Source: Chryseobacterium culicis (GTDB taxonomy: Bacteria > Bacteroidota > Bacteroidia > Flavobacteriales > Weeksellaceae). Taken from it: a DNA stretch of 64,000 nucleotides. The notes beneath the pieces were generated by a model that saw only the letters and a program-made list of their open reading frames with translations, had not been told where the DNA came from and ran no database searches. Position 1 is the first letter of the stretch. Every line of letters begins with the position of its first letter. Made by a program: the position numbers and the translations under genes. Of this stretch, positions 16,925 through 25,796 are shown piece by piece. The stretch lies in the NCBI RefSeq assembly GCF_002979755.1, contig NZ_PCPP01000006.1, positions 99,110 to 163,109 on the forward strand, given 5' to 3'.

Positions 16925-17824
16925 ATGTCAAATATCGGACTTATTATTGAAGAAAAAGCAGCAGATATCGGAAATTTCCTGGTAGGAAGACTCCTTCCTT
17001 TCCGTGAAAAAAGAGCAGTTGGCCCTTTCGTTTTTATTGACCACATGGGACCTTCAGAATTAAAAGATTATCAGAATCTTGATGTTCCGCCTCATCCGCA
17101 TATCGGTTTATCTACGTTAACTTATCTTTTGGAAGGTTCTATTTTCCATAGAGACAGTATCGGAAGTGCTATAGAAATAAAACCGGGTGCCGTGAATTGG
17201 ATGACTGCCGGAAAAGGAGTTGTACATTCAGAAAGAACACCTGAATATTTAAGACACAGTGATAAGAGACTTCACGGATTCCAGATCTGGGTAGGACTTC
17301 CAAAACACCTTGAGCAGTCGGAGCCTACTTTTCATCATATTGAAGCTGATGATATTCCGGTTTGGGAAGAAGATGGCATTCAGTATAAATTAATTGCAGG
17401 TGAAGCATTTGGAAGAACTTCTCCGGTTCCGGTACACAGCAAATTATTTTTTCTTGAAATCAAAACAAAAGAGGCGAAGAAAATAAGTATCGGAAAAGAC
17501 CTTTATGGAGAAGCTGCCATGTATGTTCTGGATGGAACCGTTAGCACAGAAGGAAATTCTTATGGTTCAAAACAGCTGATGATCGCTAAAGATACAAAGC
17601 TTTGCGAATTTGATATGAGCGAAAACGGAACAGTTTATCTTTTTGGTGGCGAACCCTTCGATGAAGAACGTTTTATATTCTGGAATTTCGTTAACTCTGA
17701 TAAAGAATTACTTGATCAGGCCAAAGTAAACTGGAATGATCAGAATCATGATGCCTTCCCTTTGGTTCCGGGTGATGACAAAGAATATGTTCCGCTTCCC
17801 AAGGCTATTTTAAACAGAAAATAA
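16925..17824 (+). CDS. Pirin family protein (second of two)
   Basis: A 299-residue bicupin distinct from the one at 15534. It has metal ligands in PPHPHIGLSTLTYLLEG and SIFHRDSIGS, the signature AVNWMTAGKGVVHSER, and HGFQIWVGLPK. It matches the YhaK/YhhW-like pirin group, in which quercetinase activity has been shown for some members. The paralogous pair 500 bases apart differs strongly in sequence, so this is not a recent duplication. Followed after 21 bases by an NADPH-dependent FMN reductase gene. Confidence 0.88.
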   Translation: MSNIGLIIEEKAADIGNFLVGRLLPFREKRAVGPFVFIDHMGPSELKDYQNLDVPPHPHIGLSTLTYLLEGSIFHRDSIGSAIEIKPGAVNWMTAGKGVVHSERTPEYLRHSDKRLHGFQIWVGLPKHLEQSEPTFHHIEADDIPVWEEDGIQYKLIAGEAFGRTSPVPVHSKLFFLEIKTKEAKKISIGKDLYGEAAMYVLDGTVSTEGNSYGSKQLMIAKDTKLCEFDMSENGTVYLFGGEPFDEERFIFWNFVNSDKELLDQAKVNWNDQNHDAFPLVPGDDKEYVPLPKAILNRK

Positions 17825-17845
17825 TTTCAGTTCAGATTATCTACC

Positions 17846-18385
17846 ATGAAAATATTAGCTTTTGCCGGAAGTACATCTTCCACTTCAATCAACAGAGAAC
17901 TTGTAAAGTTTGTTCTGAAAGATTTTCAGGATGAGGAAATCAATCTGATTGACCTCAACGATTTCACCATGCCTGTTTTCTCTGTAGATCTTGAAAAGAA
18001 AGGGTTTCCGGATGAAGCCCACAAGTTTTTAAAAGTCATTGAAGAATGTGATGTCATCATCTGCTCTCTTGCAGAACACAACCGTTCTTACAGTGCCGCT
18101 TTTAAAAATGTTTTTGACTGGTCTTCAAGGATTAATGTAAAAGTATTTCAGAATAAACCAATGCTTCTGATGAGTACCTCTCCAGGAGGTTATGGCGGAG
18201 GAAATGTAATGAATACCGCGAAAACATTTTTCCCACAGTTTGCAGCAGACATCAAGGATACTTTTTCATTACCTAAATTTTATGAAAACTTTGATATGGA
18301 AAGCGGAGTCATCAATCCGGATATGCTGAATGATTTGAAAGGAAAGATACAAAACTTTAAAAATCAGGTTAAAACGAATGACTAA
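17846..18385 (+). CDS. NADPH-dependent FMN reductase family protein
   Basis: A 179-residue flavodoxin-fold oxidoreductase. The FMN phosphate loop is FAGSTSSTSINREL at the N-terminus, and the second FMN-binding loop is STSPGGYGGGNVMNTA near residue 115. Relatives reduce FMN, quinones, azo dyes or metals using NAD(P)H in the cytosol. Its stop overlaps the next start by 8 bases, so translation of the two is probably coupled. Context of pirins and OsmC suggests handling of reactive electrophiles or oxidants, which is inference. Confidence 0.87.
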   Translation: MKILAFAGSTSSTSINRELVKFVLKDFQDEEINLIDLNDFTMPVFSVDLEKKGFPDEAHKFLKVIEECDVIICSLAEHNRSYSAAFKNVFDWSSRINVKVFQNKPMLLMSTSPGGYGGGNVMNTAKTFFPQFAADIKDTFSLPKFYENFDMESGVINPDMLNDLKGKIQNFKNQVKTND

Positions 18386-18956
18386 AGGAAGACTTGAGGC
18401 CTTCAGTGACGGTGTTCTTGCTATTATTATCACCATTATGGTACTTGAACTGAAAGTACCGGAGGGAAATAGCTGGAGCAGTCTCAAACCTCTTCTTCCT
18501 AAATTTTTAGCCTATATTTTCAGTTTTATCTATGTAGGAATCTACTGGAATAATCACCATCATTTGTTTCAGACCGTAAAGAAAGTAAATGGCAGCATTC
18601 TTTGGGCCAATCTTCACCTTTTGTTCTGGCTTTCTCTGATGCCTGTTGCTACAGAATGGATCGGGACTACAAGTTTTGCCAAAAATCCTGTTGCAGTCTA
18701 TGGAATTGGCCTCATTATGTCAGCCATTGCTTACACCATTCTGGAGCATGTTATTATCCGGTGTGAAGGCGAAGAATCAAAGCTGAAAGAAGCCATTCAT
18801 TCAAAATATAAAGAATATATCTCTATTGTATTTTATGTCCTGGGAATCGCTACTTCATTTTTTTATCCTTATATTGCCATAGGTTTTTATTATATCGTGG
18901 CTCTTATATGGCTGATTCCGGACAGAAGAATCGAAAAAACATTAAAAGAAAATTGA
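18378..18956 (+). CDS. TMEM175-family (DUF1211) membrane protein, putative potassium channel
   Basis: A 192-residue protein with about six membrane helices. The diagnostic first-helix motif FSDGVLAIIITIMVLELKVP (about residues 9-28) is complete; in bacterial TMEM175 homologues this helix forms the K+ pathway of a tetramer. A conserved NHHHLF follows helix 2. It overlaps the FMN reductase gene by 8 bases and is followed after one base by yjdI, so it is embedded in the redox operon. Confidence 0.87.
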   Translation: MTKGRLEAFSDGVLAIIITIMVLELKVPEGNSWSSLKPLLPKFLAYIFSFIYVGIYWNNHHHLFQTVKKVNGSILWANLHLLFWLSLMPVATEWIGTTSFAKNPVAVYGIGLIMSAIAYTILEHVIIRCEGEESKLKEAIHSKYKEYISIVFYVLGIATSFFYPYIAIGFYYIVALIWLIPDRRIEKTLKEN

Positions 18957-18957
18957 T

Positions 18958-19176
18958 ATGGAAACACACGAATATCCCAACGGTAACATCACCGTCATCT
19001 GGCAGCCTCAAAAGTGTATCCACTCGGCTGTATGTGTAAAAACACTTCCAAAAGTCTACAACCCTAAAGAAAGACCTTGGATAAAAGCAGAAAACGCAAG
19101 TCCTGAAGAACTTAAAAATCAGATAGATCTATGCCCATCAGGGACATTAAGTTATAAATTCAATACAGAAAAATAA
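18958..19176 (+). CDS. yjdI: YjdI-type mono-cluster 4Fe-4S protein
   Basis: A 72-residue protein of the divergent 4Fe-4S mono-cluster (Fer4_19) family. Visible cysteines are KCIHSAVCVKTLP (residues about 20-26) and IDLCPSG near 60, with PWIKAENA between, as in YjdI. It may carry an iron-sulfur cluster, although only three cysteines are evident here. In many genomes yjdI sits beside the small GNAT yjdJ, as here with one gene between. The stop codon shares its last base with the next start. Confidence 0.85.
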   Translation: METHEYPNGNITVIWQPQKCIHSAVCVKTLPKVYNPKERPWIKAENASPEELKNQIDLCPSGTLSYKFNTEK

Positions 19177-19571
19177 TGGCGGTAACCGTAAAAGCAAGTT
19201 TAGGAAAAACAAAATATTATACAGAAGTCACTGCCGGAGAAAATAAGATCATTACGGATGAGCCGATTGATAAAGGCGGACAGAACAAAGGTCTTAATCC
19301 CATGGAAATTCTGGCGACATCACTGGCAAGCTGTACAGCAGCTACATTGAGAATGTATATTGAAAGAAAAGAATGGGATGTGGAAAACATCAATGTAGAA
19401 GTAGAGCTTGAAAATTTTCCCTTAACAAAAAGAGCAGTTTTCAAAAGAGACATCAGCTTTGAAGGTATTCTGGATGATGAGCAGCGAAAAAGACTGCACA
19501 CCATCGCAGATGCATGCCCTGTTCATAAAATACTAACCAACGATATAGAAATACTAACTAAATTCTCATAA
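19176..19571 (+). CDS. OsmC/Ohr-family peroxide-resistance protein
   Basis: A 131-residue OsmC-fold protein. Both redox cysteines are present: LATSLASCTAATLRMY (near residue 50) and DACPVHKILTND (near 113). Family members reduce organic hydroperoxides in the cytosol using lipoylated or thiol partners. Length is normal. It overlaps yjdI by one base and precedes the small GNAT gene by one base, so it is firmly part of the operon. Confidence 0.9.
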   Translation: MAVTVKASLGKTKYYTEVTAGENKIITDEPIDKGGQNKGLNPMEILATSLASCTAATLRMYIERKEWDVENINVEVELENFPLTKRAVFKRDISFEGILDDEQRKRLHTIADACPVHKILTNDIEILTKFS

Positions 19572-19572
19572 C

Positions 19573-19860
19573 ATGATCGAAGTAAAACAAAACAACGACG
19601 ACAAACACGGAAGTTTTGAAGCTTTCATAGATGGAAAACGCGCAGGAATGATGACGTATACCTGGGCCGGAGAAGAAAGATTTATTATAGACCACACCGA
19701 GGTGGAAGAAGCTTACAACGGAAAAGGAGTAGGCAAGGAAATGCTTCTGGCTGCAGTGGATTTTGCCAGAAAAAATGAGAAGAAGATCATTCCTCTCTGT
19801 CCTTTTGCGAAGGCAAGTTTCCAGAAAAGTGAGGAACTTCAGGATGTTTTAGTGAATTAG
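19573..19860 (+). CDS. yjdJ: YjdJ-type small GNAT acetyltransferase
   Basis: A 95-residue minimal GNAT. AYNGKGVGKEMLLAAVDFAR (about residues 47-66) is the acetyl-CoA loop with a good GxGxG-like turn, and KIIPLCPFAKASF matches the COG2388 ending. Last gene of the 15.5-19.9 kb cluster, directly followed by a terminator. Acceptor unknown. Confidence 0.87.
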   Translation: MIEVKQNNDDKHGSFEAFIDGKRAGMMTYTWAGEERFIIDHTEVEEAYNGKGVGKEMLLAAVDFARKNEKKIIPLCPFAKASFQKSEELQDVLVN

Positions 19861-19884
19861 TCACTGTTTCCACTCTTACAATAC

Positions 19885-19919
19885 AACCCTTTCAGAGAGA
19901 TTTCTGGAAGGGTTTTTAT
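19885..19919 (+). terminator. Terminator closing the redox cluster
   Basis: Stem AACCCTTTCAGA / TCTGGAAGGGTT (one G-T pair), 5-base loop, T run. Confidence 0.8.
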
Positions 19920-20003
19920 TTTGAATTAAAAATATTCAATCATCAGAATTTGCTTTGAAAACAACAGTATTTCAAATTCATGATTCCCGACTGATCTTTT
20001 TTA

Positions 20004-20011
20004 TATATTTG
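20004..20011 (+). promoter_or_regulatory. Promoter -7 box of the symporter gene
   Basis: TATATTTG, exact TAnnTTTG, 20 bases before the ATG at 20032. Confidence 0.5.
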
Positions 20012-20031
20012 CTAAAATTTAAAAATCAAGA

Positions 20032-21591
20032 ATGAATCCAGGAACTATCCTTTTGTTATTTGTTTTCGTCTATTTTATCGGCCTTTTGGTAATTTCTTAT
20101 TTTACCAGCCGGAATTCTGATAACCAGTCATTTTTTATTGGTAACAAAAAGAGTAAATGGTGGCTCGTAGCATTCGGAATGATAGGAACCAGCTTAAGTG
20201 GGGTTACTTTTATTTCAGTTCCCGGAACTGTGGGGAAAATGACCGGTTCCGAATATATTTACGGAGGTTTTGAGTACTACATGATGGTGATCGGGTTTTT
20301 CATCGGATATTTTATCGTTGCCGCCATATTGCTTCCTCTTTATTATAAGATGAACCTGACCTCAATCTATACCTATCTGGGAAAAAGATTCAATGTGGAA
20401 GCCCATAAAATTGGTTCTATATTTTTTATTATTTCAAGGGCAATTGGTGCTACGGCAAGATTATATCTGGTAGTAAACGTTTTACAGATATTCTTACTTG
20501 AAGGATTAGGAGTTCCATTTTGGGTAACTTCTCTGGTACTTCTGTTGATGGTACTTCTGTATACTTTTGAAGGAGGGGTAAAAACGATTGTCATTACCGA
20601 TACCCTGCAGACTTCTTTTATGATCATCAGTCTTGTAGCTTGTATTGTTTTTATTTTATCCAACCTGAATTTATCATTTGGTGAAGCCTATACCATTCTG
20701 GAACAGAAAAACTATACTCACTTCATTAATTTTGATCCCAATTCCAAAACCTTTTTCCTGAAAACCATTCTGGGAGGAATCTTTATTACGATTGCTATGA
20801 CTGGGCTGGATCAGGAAATGATGCAGAAAAATATCTCTGTAGATAATCTTAAAAATTCAAAGAAAAATATGCTGACCTTTGCAGGAACACTTCTTATTGT
20901 GAACCTTGCATTCTTGTTCCTGGGTGGATTATTATACCTTTTTGCATTACAGCACGGCGCTGAATATGGAACGATAAAAGCTGAAACAGTAACGAATATT
21001 TTCGGATTCAAAGATGCCGCAGGAAATATTAAAAATGTAATGGGAGACGACCTTTTCCCTGCTTTATCACTTCAAGGGTATTTCCCAATGGCTATTTCCG
21101 TTATTTTCATCATTGGATTAATTTCAGCATTGTTCCCGTCTGCGGATGGAGCCTTAACTGCGGTAACGAGTTCGTATTGTGTAGATTTACTAAACCTTAA
21201 TGAAGATAAAACCAAAACTGAAAAAGAAAAGAAACGTCTTCGTATGAAAGTACATTTGATTTTCACGGTAGTTTTCTTTATCCTGATTATGGTCTTCAAA
21301 GCATTGAATGATAAATCTATCGTTTATCTGATCATGGAAATTGCAGGATATACTTACGGACCGCTTTTAGGTCTTTTCGCCTTTGGAATTTTCACGAAGT
21401 TTCAGATTTCCAGAAAATATTCAATTCTTACCGTTACTCTTTTAGCACCTATACTTACCTATTTCATCAATCTGGCTGTTACCACTTATACAGATTATAA
21501 AATCGGTGTAGAGCTGATTGTTCTAAACGGATTACTCACCTTCATTGGTTTGTGGCTGGTAAAAAACAAACAACATTTAAGGGTTGTTTAA
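20032..21591 (+). CDS. Sodium:solute symporter (SSS family)
   Basis: A 519-residue polytopic protein with 13 or more hydrophobic helices. Family marks include SDNQSFFIGNKKSKWWLVAFG after helix 1, GTSLSGVTFISVPGTVG in helix 2 (sodium-binding region), and SALFPSADGALTAVTSSY near residue 370. It imports an unknown organic solute with sodium across the inner membrane. Transcribed alone; a bidirectional terminator separates it from the converging metalloprotease gene. Confidence 0.88.
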   Translation: MNPGTILLLFVFVYFIGLLVISYFTSRNSDNQSFFIGNKKSKWWLVAFGMIGTSLSGVTFISVPGTVGKMTGSEYIYGGFEYYMMVIGFFIGYFIVAAILLPLYYKMNLTSIYTYLGKRFNVEAHKIGSIFFIISRAIGATARLYLVVNVLQIFLLEGLGVPFWVTSLVLLLMVLLYTFEGGVKTIVITDTLQTSFMIISLVACIVFILSNLNLSFGEAYTILEQKNYTHFINFDPNSKTFFLKTILGGIFITIAMTGLDQEMMQKNISVDNLKNSKKNMLTFAGTLLIVNLAFLFLGGLLYLFALQHGAEYGTIKAETVTNIFGFKDAAGNIKNVMGDDLFPALSLQGYFPMAISVIFIIGLISALFPSADGALTAVTSSYCVDLLNLNEDKTKTEKEKKRLRMKVHLIFTVVFFILIMVFKALNDKSIVYLIMEIAGYTYGPLLGLFAFGIFTKFQISRKYSILTVTLLAPILTYFINLAVTTYTDYKIGVELIVLNGLLTFIGLWLVKNKQHLRVV

Positions 21592-21599
21592 TCTTATAA

Positions 21600-21634
21600 A
21601 AAAGGCTGTCCTCAAGATGAAGACAGCCTTTTTA
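21600..21634. terminator. Bidirectional terminator between symporter and metalloprotease
   Basis: Stem AAAGGCTGTC / GACAGCCTTT with an 11-base loop, A tract on one side and T tract on the other. Confidence 0.85.
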
Positions 21635-21657
21635 TTGTAATCAATGGAGTGAAATAA

Positions 21658-23895
21658 TTATTCTTTAATCCACTTGATGGTTTTCTCTGTATTCTTAGAT
21701 TTAACTTTAATCAGATAATCTCCTGTAACCAGGTGAGACAAGTCAAAAGTACCTGTTTTATCATGATTCAATTTGTTGTTAGTCTGTGTGAATACTAATT
21801 TTCCGCTTACGTCATATACGGTCATATCATATACTTCGTTTGAGTTGGTAAATTTAATATTCAGAATTCCTTTGCTTGGATTAGGATATAATACAAATAC
21901 ATCTTTGTTTGTAGCCGTTTCATTCACACCCAATGTCTGGGTAATGGTAAAGTTTATAGGATTAATATTGTAGAAAACATTGGTCTCTGCTGCAACCATA
22001 ATTCTAGCCTGTGTCGTACTTACGTTAGGAAGGGTAATGGTTTCAGAACCGTCGTTCGGAGTGGAACCCAGAATCAGTGTAGGATAAGTAAGACCTCCAT
22101 CTGTTGAAAGGTAAATATTTACAGTAGCTGCATTCACAGGGAAAGCAGTTGTATTCGCCACATCCCATGTTATTGTTTGAGTAGAATTACCTGCCCAGCT
22201 TACCGCTGTTGTAGGTGCAGTTACATTAAACGGTCCGGAATTTCCATCAACAGTAATGATAGCATCATCGTTGGCCACTCCTGCACAGCCTGGATTATTA
22301 TCTCTTACCGTCAGCCTGAACTCCATCGTTCTTGCATAAGCCGGCCTAACTTCTCCTTTGGAAACCGTACCGTTGATTACATCAGTAAGTTTCGGAAAAT
22401 ATCTGTAAGGAACGGTTACCGGCACATATGATCTGAATATAGCAGCATTTCCTGTAGGTGCATTCCAGTCACTTGCCGGGCCTACATCATTCTGTTCCCA
22501 GCTGTAAGTAAGTGGATTATTATCTATATCTGAAGCAGATCCTTCTAACCTGAACGGAGTACTCTTAGGGATGGTATAATCACCTCCTGCATTTACAGTA
22601 GGAGCGAAATTATTGGTTGGAAGGGTAACCTGACATGTTGTTGACTGAACCTTCGTTGTGATAGACTGGTATGATTTGGTATGGAAAGTTGGAATACTGT
22701 TAGGTGCTAAATTATTTGTGCTTCCACAAATTCCTGCATAGGCCATGATGGTAATTCCGCTTCCAGGTTCTACAGCATTGGCTGCACTGCGGTTTCCTCC
22801 GCCACAGCTTCCGGTAGTTGCATTAAAAGTATGCGGACCTCCAAACTGATGCCCTACTTCATGCGCCACATAATCAATATCATAAGGATCTCCTACAGGG
22901 TTAGGTGAACCCGTAATTCCTCTTCCTTTATTGGAGTTGTTACAGATTACCCCTAATCCTGCTAATCCGCCACCTCCGGTACTGAAGGTGTGTCCAATAT
23001 CATAATTGGCATTTCCTATCAGTAAATCGATCTGAGTCTGGCTTTCATTGATTAGTGTACTGGCATTATTATTTCCGTTAAATGGATCTGTCGTTGCATT
23101 TGTAAAGACTACATTCGCTTCACTATCCACTAATACGAGCCTTGAAGCAACTTCCTGCTCATATACTCCATTCACTCTGTTTACAGAAGTTACAATAGCA
23201 GATAAGGTTTGTGCCACTGTAGGAGTAGCTGTACCCGTTGCCGCTACCGCATATTCTCCAGTACATGCAACCGCAAACCTGAAAACTCTAATTTGAGTTC
23301 CTACGCTTGGAGCTGTGGTTTTTTGAGCGTTTTTTTTTCCTAGCGGAATATCATCTTCATCCTTTACTCCGCATGATCTTGGATTTTTATCAATCAAATC
23401 ACTTTTTTTGTAAATGATATAATTGTTGATATCTAATTTTGCATAAGGATCAATGTAAGTATCTCCTTCTACTACAGATTTGATCTGAGCATGGAATCCC
23501 AGTTCTGTAAAATCAAGTTTTAGGGTTGCATATTTGTCATCAATTCCCTGTCCTGTAAAAGTGACAATCTGAGGAAACTGGCTGGCTAATCCAGGAGCCA
23601 TCACTGAAGACTTCCAGATTCTGAATTTTGCTTTCGTACCGTCAGGCATTGGCAATACAATGATTGGAGCATTGTCTTTACGGTCACTGTCTTTTAGTTC
23701 AGGAACTGAATTAAAATAGCTTTTCATTCCCGCTACATCCAGTGTATAAGTCAATGACTTTTCCGGCTGTACTGTTCTGTTTTTAGAATCTGCTTTAATG
23801 GACCTCTCACTGATTACCGTAAAAAAGTCCTGAGCTTTCCCTGAGGAAACGGATATAATGAATATCCCCAAATAAAATAATTGTTTAATTTTCAT
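21658..23895 (-). CDS. Secreted reprolysin-like zinc metalloprotease with T9SS sorting domain
   Basis: A 745-residue exoprotease. Signal peptide about 1-21, propeptide to about 200, metzincin domain with HEVGHQFGGPHTF (zinc ligands His345, His349, His355; Glu346 catalytic) and Met-turn ITIMAYAGICG. It is followed by beta-sandwich regions (NAGGDYTIPKSTPF, then a fibronectin-like part). The last 80 residues are a type A T9SS sorting domain (VLYPNPSKG ... MTVYDVSGK ... GDYLIKVKSK), so the mature enzyme should cross the outer membrane by the type IX system and be cell-attached or released. Substrate unknown. Confidence 0.92.
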   Translation of the reverse strand: MKIKQLFYLGIFIISVSSGKAQDFFTVISERSIKADSKNRTVQPEKSLTYTLDVAGMKSYFNSVPELKDSDRKDNAPIIVLPMPDGTKAKFRIWKSSVMAPGLASQFPQIVTFTGQGIDDKYATLKLDFTELGFHAQIKSVVEGDTYIDPYAKLDINNYIIYKKSDLIDKNPRSCGVKDEDDIPLGKKNAQKTTAPSVGTQIRVFRFAVACTGEYAVAATGTATPTVAQTLSAIVTSVNRVNGVYEQEVASRLVLVDSEANVVFTNATTDPFNGNNNASTLINESQTQIDLLIGNANYDIGHTFSTGGGGLAGLGVICNNSNKGRGITGSPNPVGDPYDIDYVAHEVGHQFGGPHTFNATTGSCGGGNRSAANAVEPGSGITIMAYAGICGSTNNLAPNSIPTFHTKSYQSITTKVQSTTCQVTLPTNNFAPTVNAGGDYTIPKSTPFRLEGSASDIDNNPLTYSWEQNDVGPASDWNAPTGNAAIFRSYVPVTVPYRYFPKLTDVINGTVSKGEVRPAYARTMEFRLTVRDNNPGCAGVANDDAIITVDGNSGPFNVTAPTTAVSWAGNSTQTITWDVANTTAFPVNAATVNIYLSTDGGLTYPTLILGSTPNDGSETITLPNVSTTQARIMVAAETNVFYNINPINFTITQTLGVNETATNKDVFVLYPNPSKGILNIKFTNSNEVYDMTVYDVSGKLVFTQTNNKLNHDKTGTFDLSHLVTGDYLIKVKSKNTEKTIKWIKE

Positions 23896-24160
23896 ATATA
23901 ATGGTATGTAATTTTTATTAATTCAAACATTCAGACCAAAAATCAAAAAATAATTAGTTAAATGTTTATAATTCAAGATTATTTGAATTATAAAATTAGT
24001 TAAATTAATCTAAATACCACATATGAAAATTCAAAAAAAATCAATGTTTGTTTGCGAAAAATCAACGATCCAGCTATTACAAAGCATTCACGGTAAAAAA
24101 ATATTTTTTAGTTTTTTCCTTCATTAAAATAACTGATTTTATAGACTTTTCTATTTTAAT

Positions 24161-24168
24161 TATCTTTG
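24161..24168 (+). promoter_or_regulatory. Promoter -7 box of the 24232 gene
   Basis: TATCTTTG, exact TAnnTTTG, about 63 bases before the ATG. The 336-base divergent gap (23896-24231) is otherwise A/T-rich with no recognisable element. Confidence 0.45.
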
Positions 24169-24231
24169 ATCCGGACGGCATTAACCAAATACAAAATTTA
24201 ACAGAATAAAAAAAACAAAATTTAAAAAACT

Positions 24232-24750
24232 ATGAAAAAAGTTATTACAATTTTCGTACTTCTATTAATATTCAATTTTATGAATGCTCAGGAAAATTTT
24301 GAAGTATCCACATTAAGAATCGGACCGTTTAAAGTCTTTATGCCCAAGGTTGAAGCTGAAAAAATTGCGGGAACAAAACTTACTCACTCAAGTGGAGACA
24401 AAAAAAACAGGGTAAATTATAATGGCGAAACCATCCAGATTGATCTTTTTGACAACTACATCAATGAAGCTAATCCGAGTGTTCCTTCTATTACTTACAT
24501 GACGACCACCAGTAAAAAATTTAAAACAAAAAGCGGAATCGGAGTTGGAAGTACCCGAGATGATCTTATCAATGCCTACAGAAATTATCCCAACTTCAGC
24601 GTACGTCCGGATTGGGATAAAAATGATAAAACGATTAAAGATTCCGGTTATTTCAATATTGAAGACAGTCAGGCAGGAACGTTATTAAGCTTTAAATTTG
24701 TTAACAATATTGTTACCGAAATCTCCGTTTACCTCAATGAAGGCTGTTAA
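24232..24750 (+). CDS. Exported protein of unknown function
   Basis: A 172-residue protein with a signal peptide (MKKVITIFVLLLIFNFMNAQ) and a compact mature domain. GIGVGSTRDDLINAYRNYP near residue 103 resembles the G-x-S-x-x-x-V-x-x-x-Y-G helix-strand unit of small periplasmic beta-lactamase-inhibitor-like (BLIP/SmpA-like) folds; that is a weak resemblance only. No further motif is recognised. A terminator follows, so it is a single-gene unit upstream of the transketolase genes. Confidence 0.7.
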   Translation: MKKVITIFVLLLIFNFMNAQENFEVSTLRIGPFKVFMPKVEAEKIAGTKLTHSSGDKKNRVNYNGETIQIDLFDNYINEANPSVPSITYMTTTSKKFKTKSGIGVGSTRDDLINAYRNYPNFSVRPDWDKNDKTIKDSGYFNIEDSQAGTLLSFKFVNNIVTEISVYLNEGC

Positions 24751-24776
24751 AAGCAGAAAAATATTCAATTCAGTCG

Positions 24777-24806
24777 AAATCCGGGTTTTTATATCCGGAT
24801 TTTTGC
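24777..24806 (+). terminator. Terminator after the 24232 gene
   Basis: Stem AAATCCGG / CCGGATTT, 10-base loop, T run. Confidence 0.75.
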
Positions 24807-24860
24807 ATTTCCATAAGCCGGTAAAAAATTGTAAATTCGCATGCAAATAAATCAGATATA

Positions 24861-25712
24861 ATGAGTAAAAGTATCGAAGAGTTAAAAACTCTTACTACGC
24901 AGATCAGAAGAGACATTTTAAGAATGGTTCACGCTGTAAATTCAGGACACCCAGGTGGTAGCTTAGGTTGTACAGAGTTCTTTACAGCACTTTATGGAAA
25001 GGTAATGAACTATAAACTTCCTTTCACCATGGAAGGCAAAAATGAAGATCATTTTTATCTATCAAACGGGCACATTTCTCCGGTATTCTACTCTACTTTA
25101 GCAAGATTTGGTTTCTTCCCTGTAGAAGAACTTAAAACTTTCAGAAAATTAGATTCAAGATTACAGGGACACCCTACTACTCATGAAGGGCTACCAGGAA
25201 TCAGAATTGCTTCAGGTTCTCTTGGGCAAGGACTTTCTGTAGCATTAGGTGTAGCGGAAGGTAAAAAACTAGATGGTGATCAATCTCTTGTTTACTCTCT
25301 TCACGGAGATGGTGAGCTTCAGGAAGGTCAGATCTGGGAAGCATTGATGTATGCTGCTGCTAAAAAAGTAGATAATATCATCTCTACTATTGATTACAAC
25401 GGACGTCAGATTGACGGAGATACAGATGATGTATTAAGTTTAGGAAATCTTCATGCTAAATTGGAAGCATTCGGATGGATTGTGTTGGAAGAAAAGAACG
25501 GGAATGATCTTGAAGCTGTGATTGCAATCCTTGAGAAAGCAAAAACAGAAACTGGAAAAGGAAAACCGGTAGCCATCCTTCTTCATACAGAAATGGGGTA
25601 CGGAGTTGATTATATGATGGGATCTCATGCTTGGCATGGTAAAGCTCCTAATGATGAGCAGTTGGAAACAGCATTCAAGCAATTGTACCTAGAAGCTCCG
25701 GCTGATTATTAA
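24861..25712 (+). CDS. Transketolase, N-terminal subunit
   Basis: A 283-residue thiamine-diphosphate binding half of a split transketolase. HAVNSGHPGGSLGCTEFF opens the domain, LGQGLSVALGVAEGKKLDG follows, and GDGELQEGQIWEAL with IDYNGRQIDG forms the TPP/Mg motif. It works with the 25797 product in the non-oxidative pentose phosphate pathway, moving two-carbon ketol units. The split into separate N and C genes is common in Bacteroidota and archaea. The gap to the second gene is 84 bases with no terminator. Confidence 0.92.
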   Translation: MSKSIEELKTLTTQIRRDILRMVHAVNSGHPGGSLGCTEFFTALYGKVMNYKLPFTMEGKNEDHFYLSNGHISPVFYSTLARFGFFPVEELKTFRKLDSRLQGHPTTHEGLPGIRIASGSLGQGLSVALGVAEGKKLDGDQSLVYSLHGDGELQEGQIWEALMYAAAKKVDNIISTIDYNGRQIDGDTDDVLSLGNLHAKLEAFGWIVLEEKNGNDLEAVIAILEKAKTETGKGKPVAILLHTEMGYGVDYMMGSHAWHGKAPNDEQLETAFKQLYLEAPADY

Positions 25713-25796
25713 TTATAAATGATAAATGATGCCCGTAGAACTTTAAAATATTGTTAATCTGCTGTCATCTATCAATGATCAAAAACTTTAGTAAAA

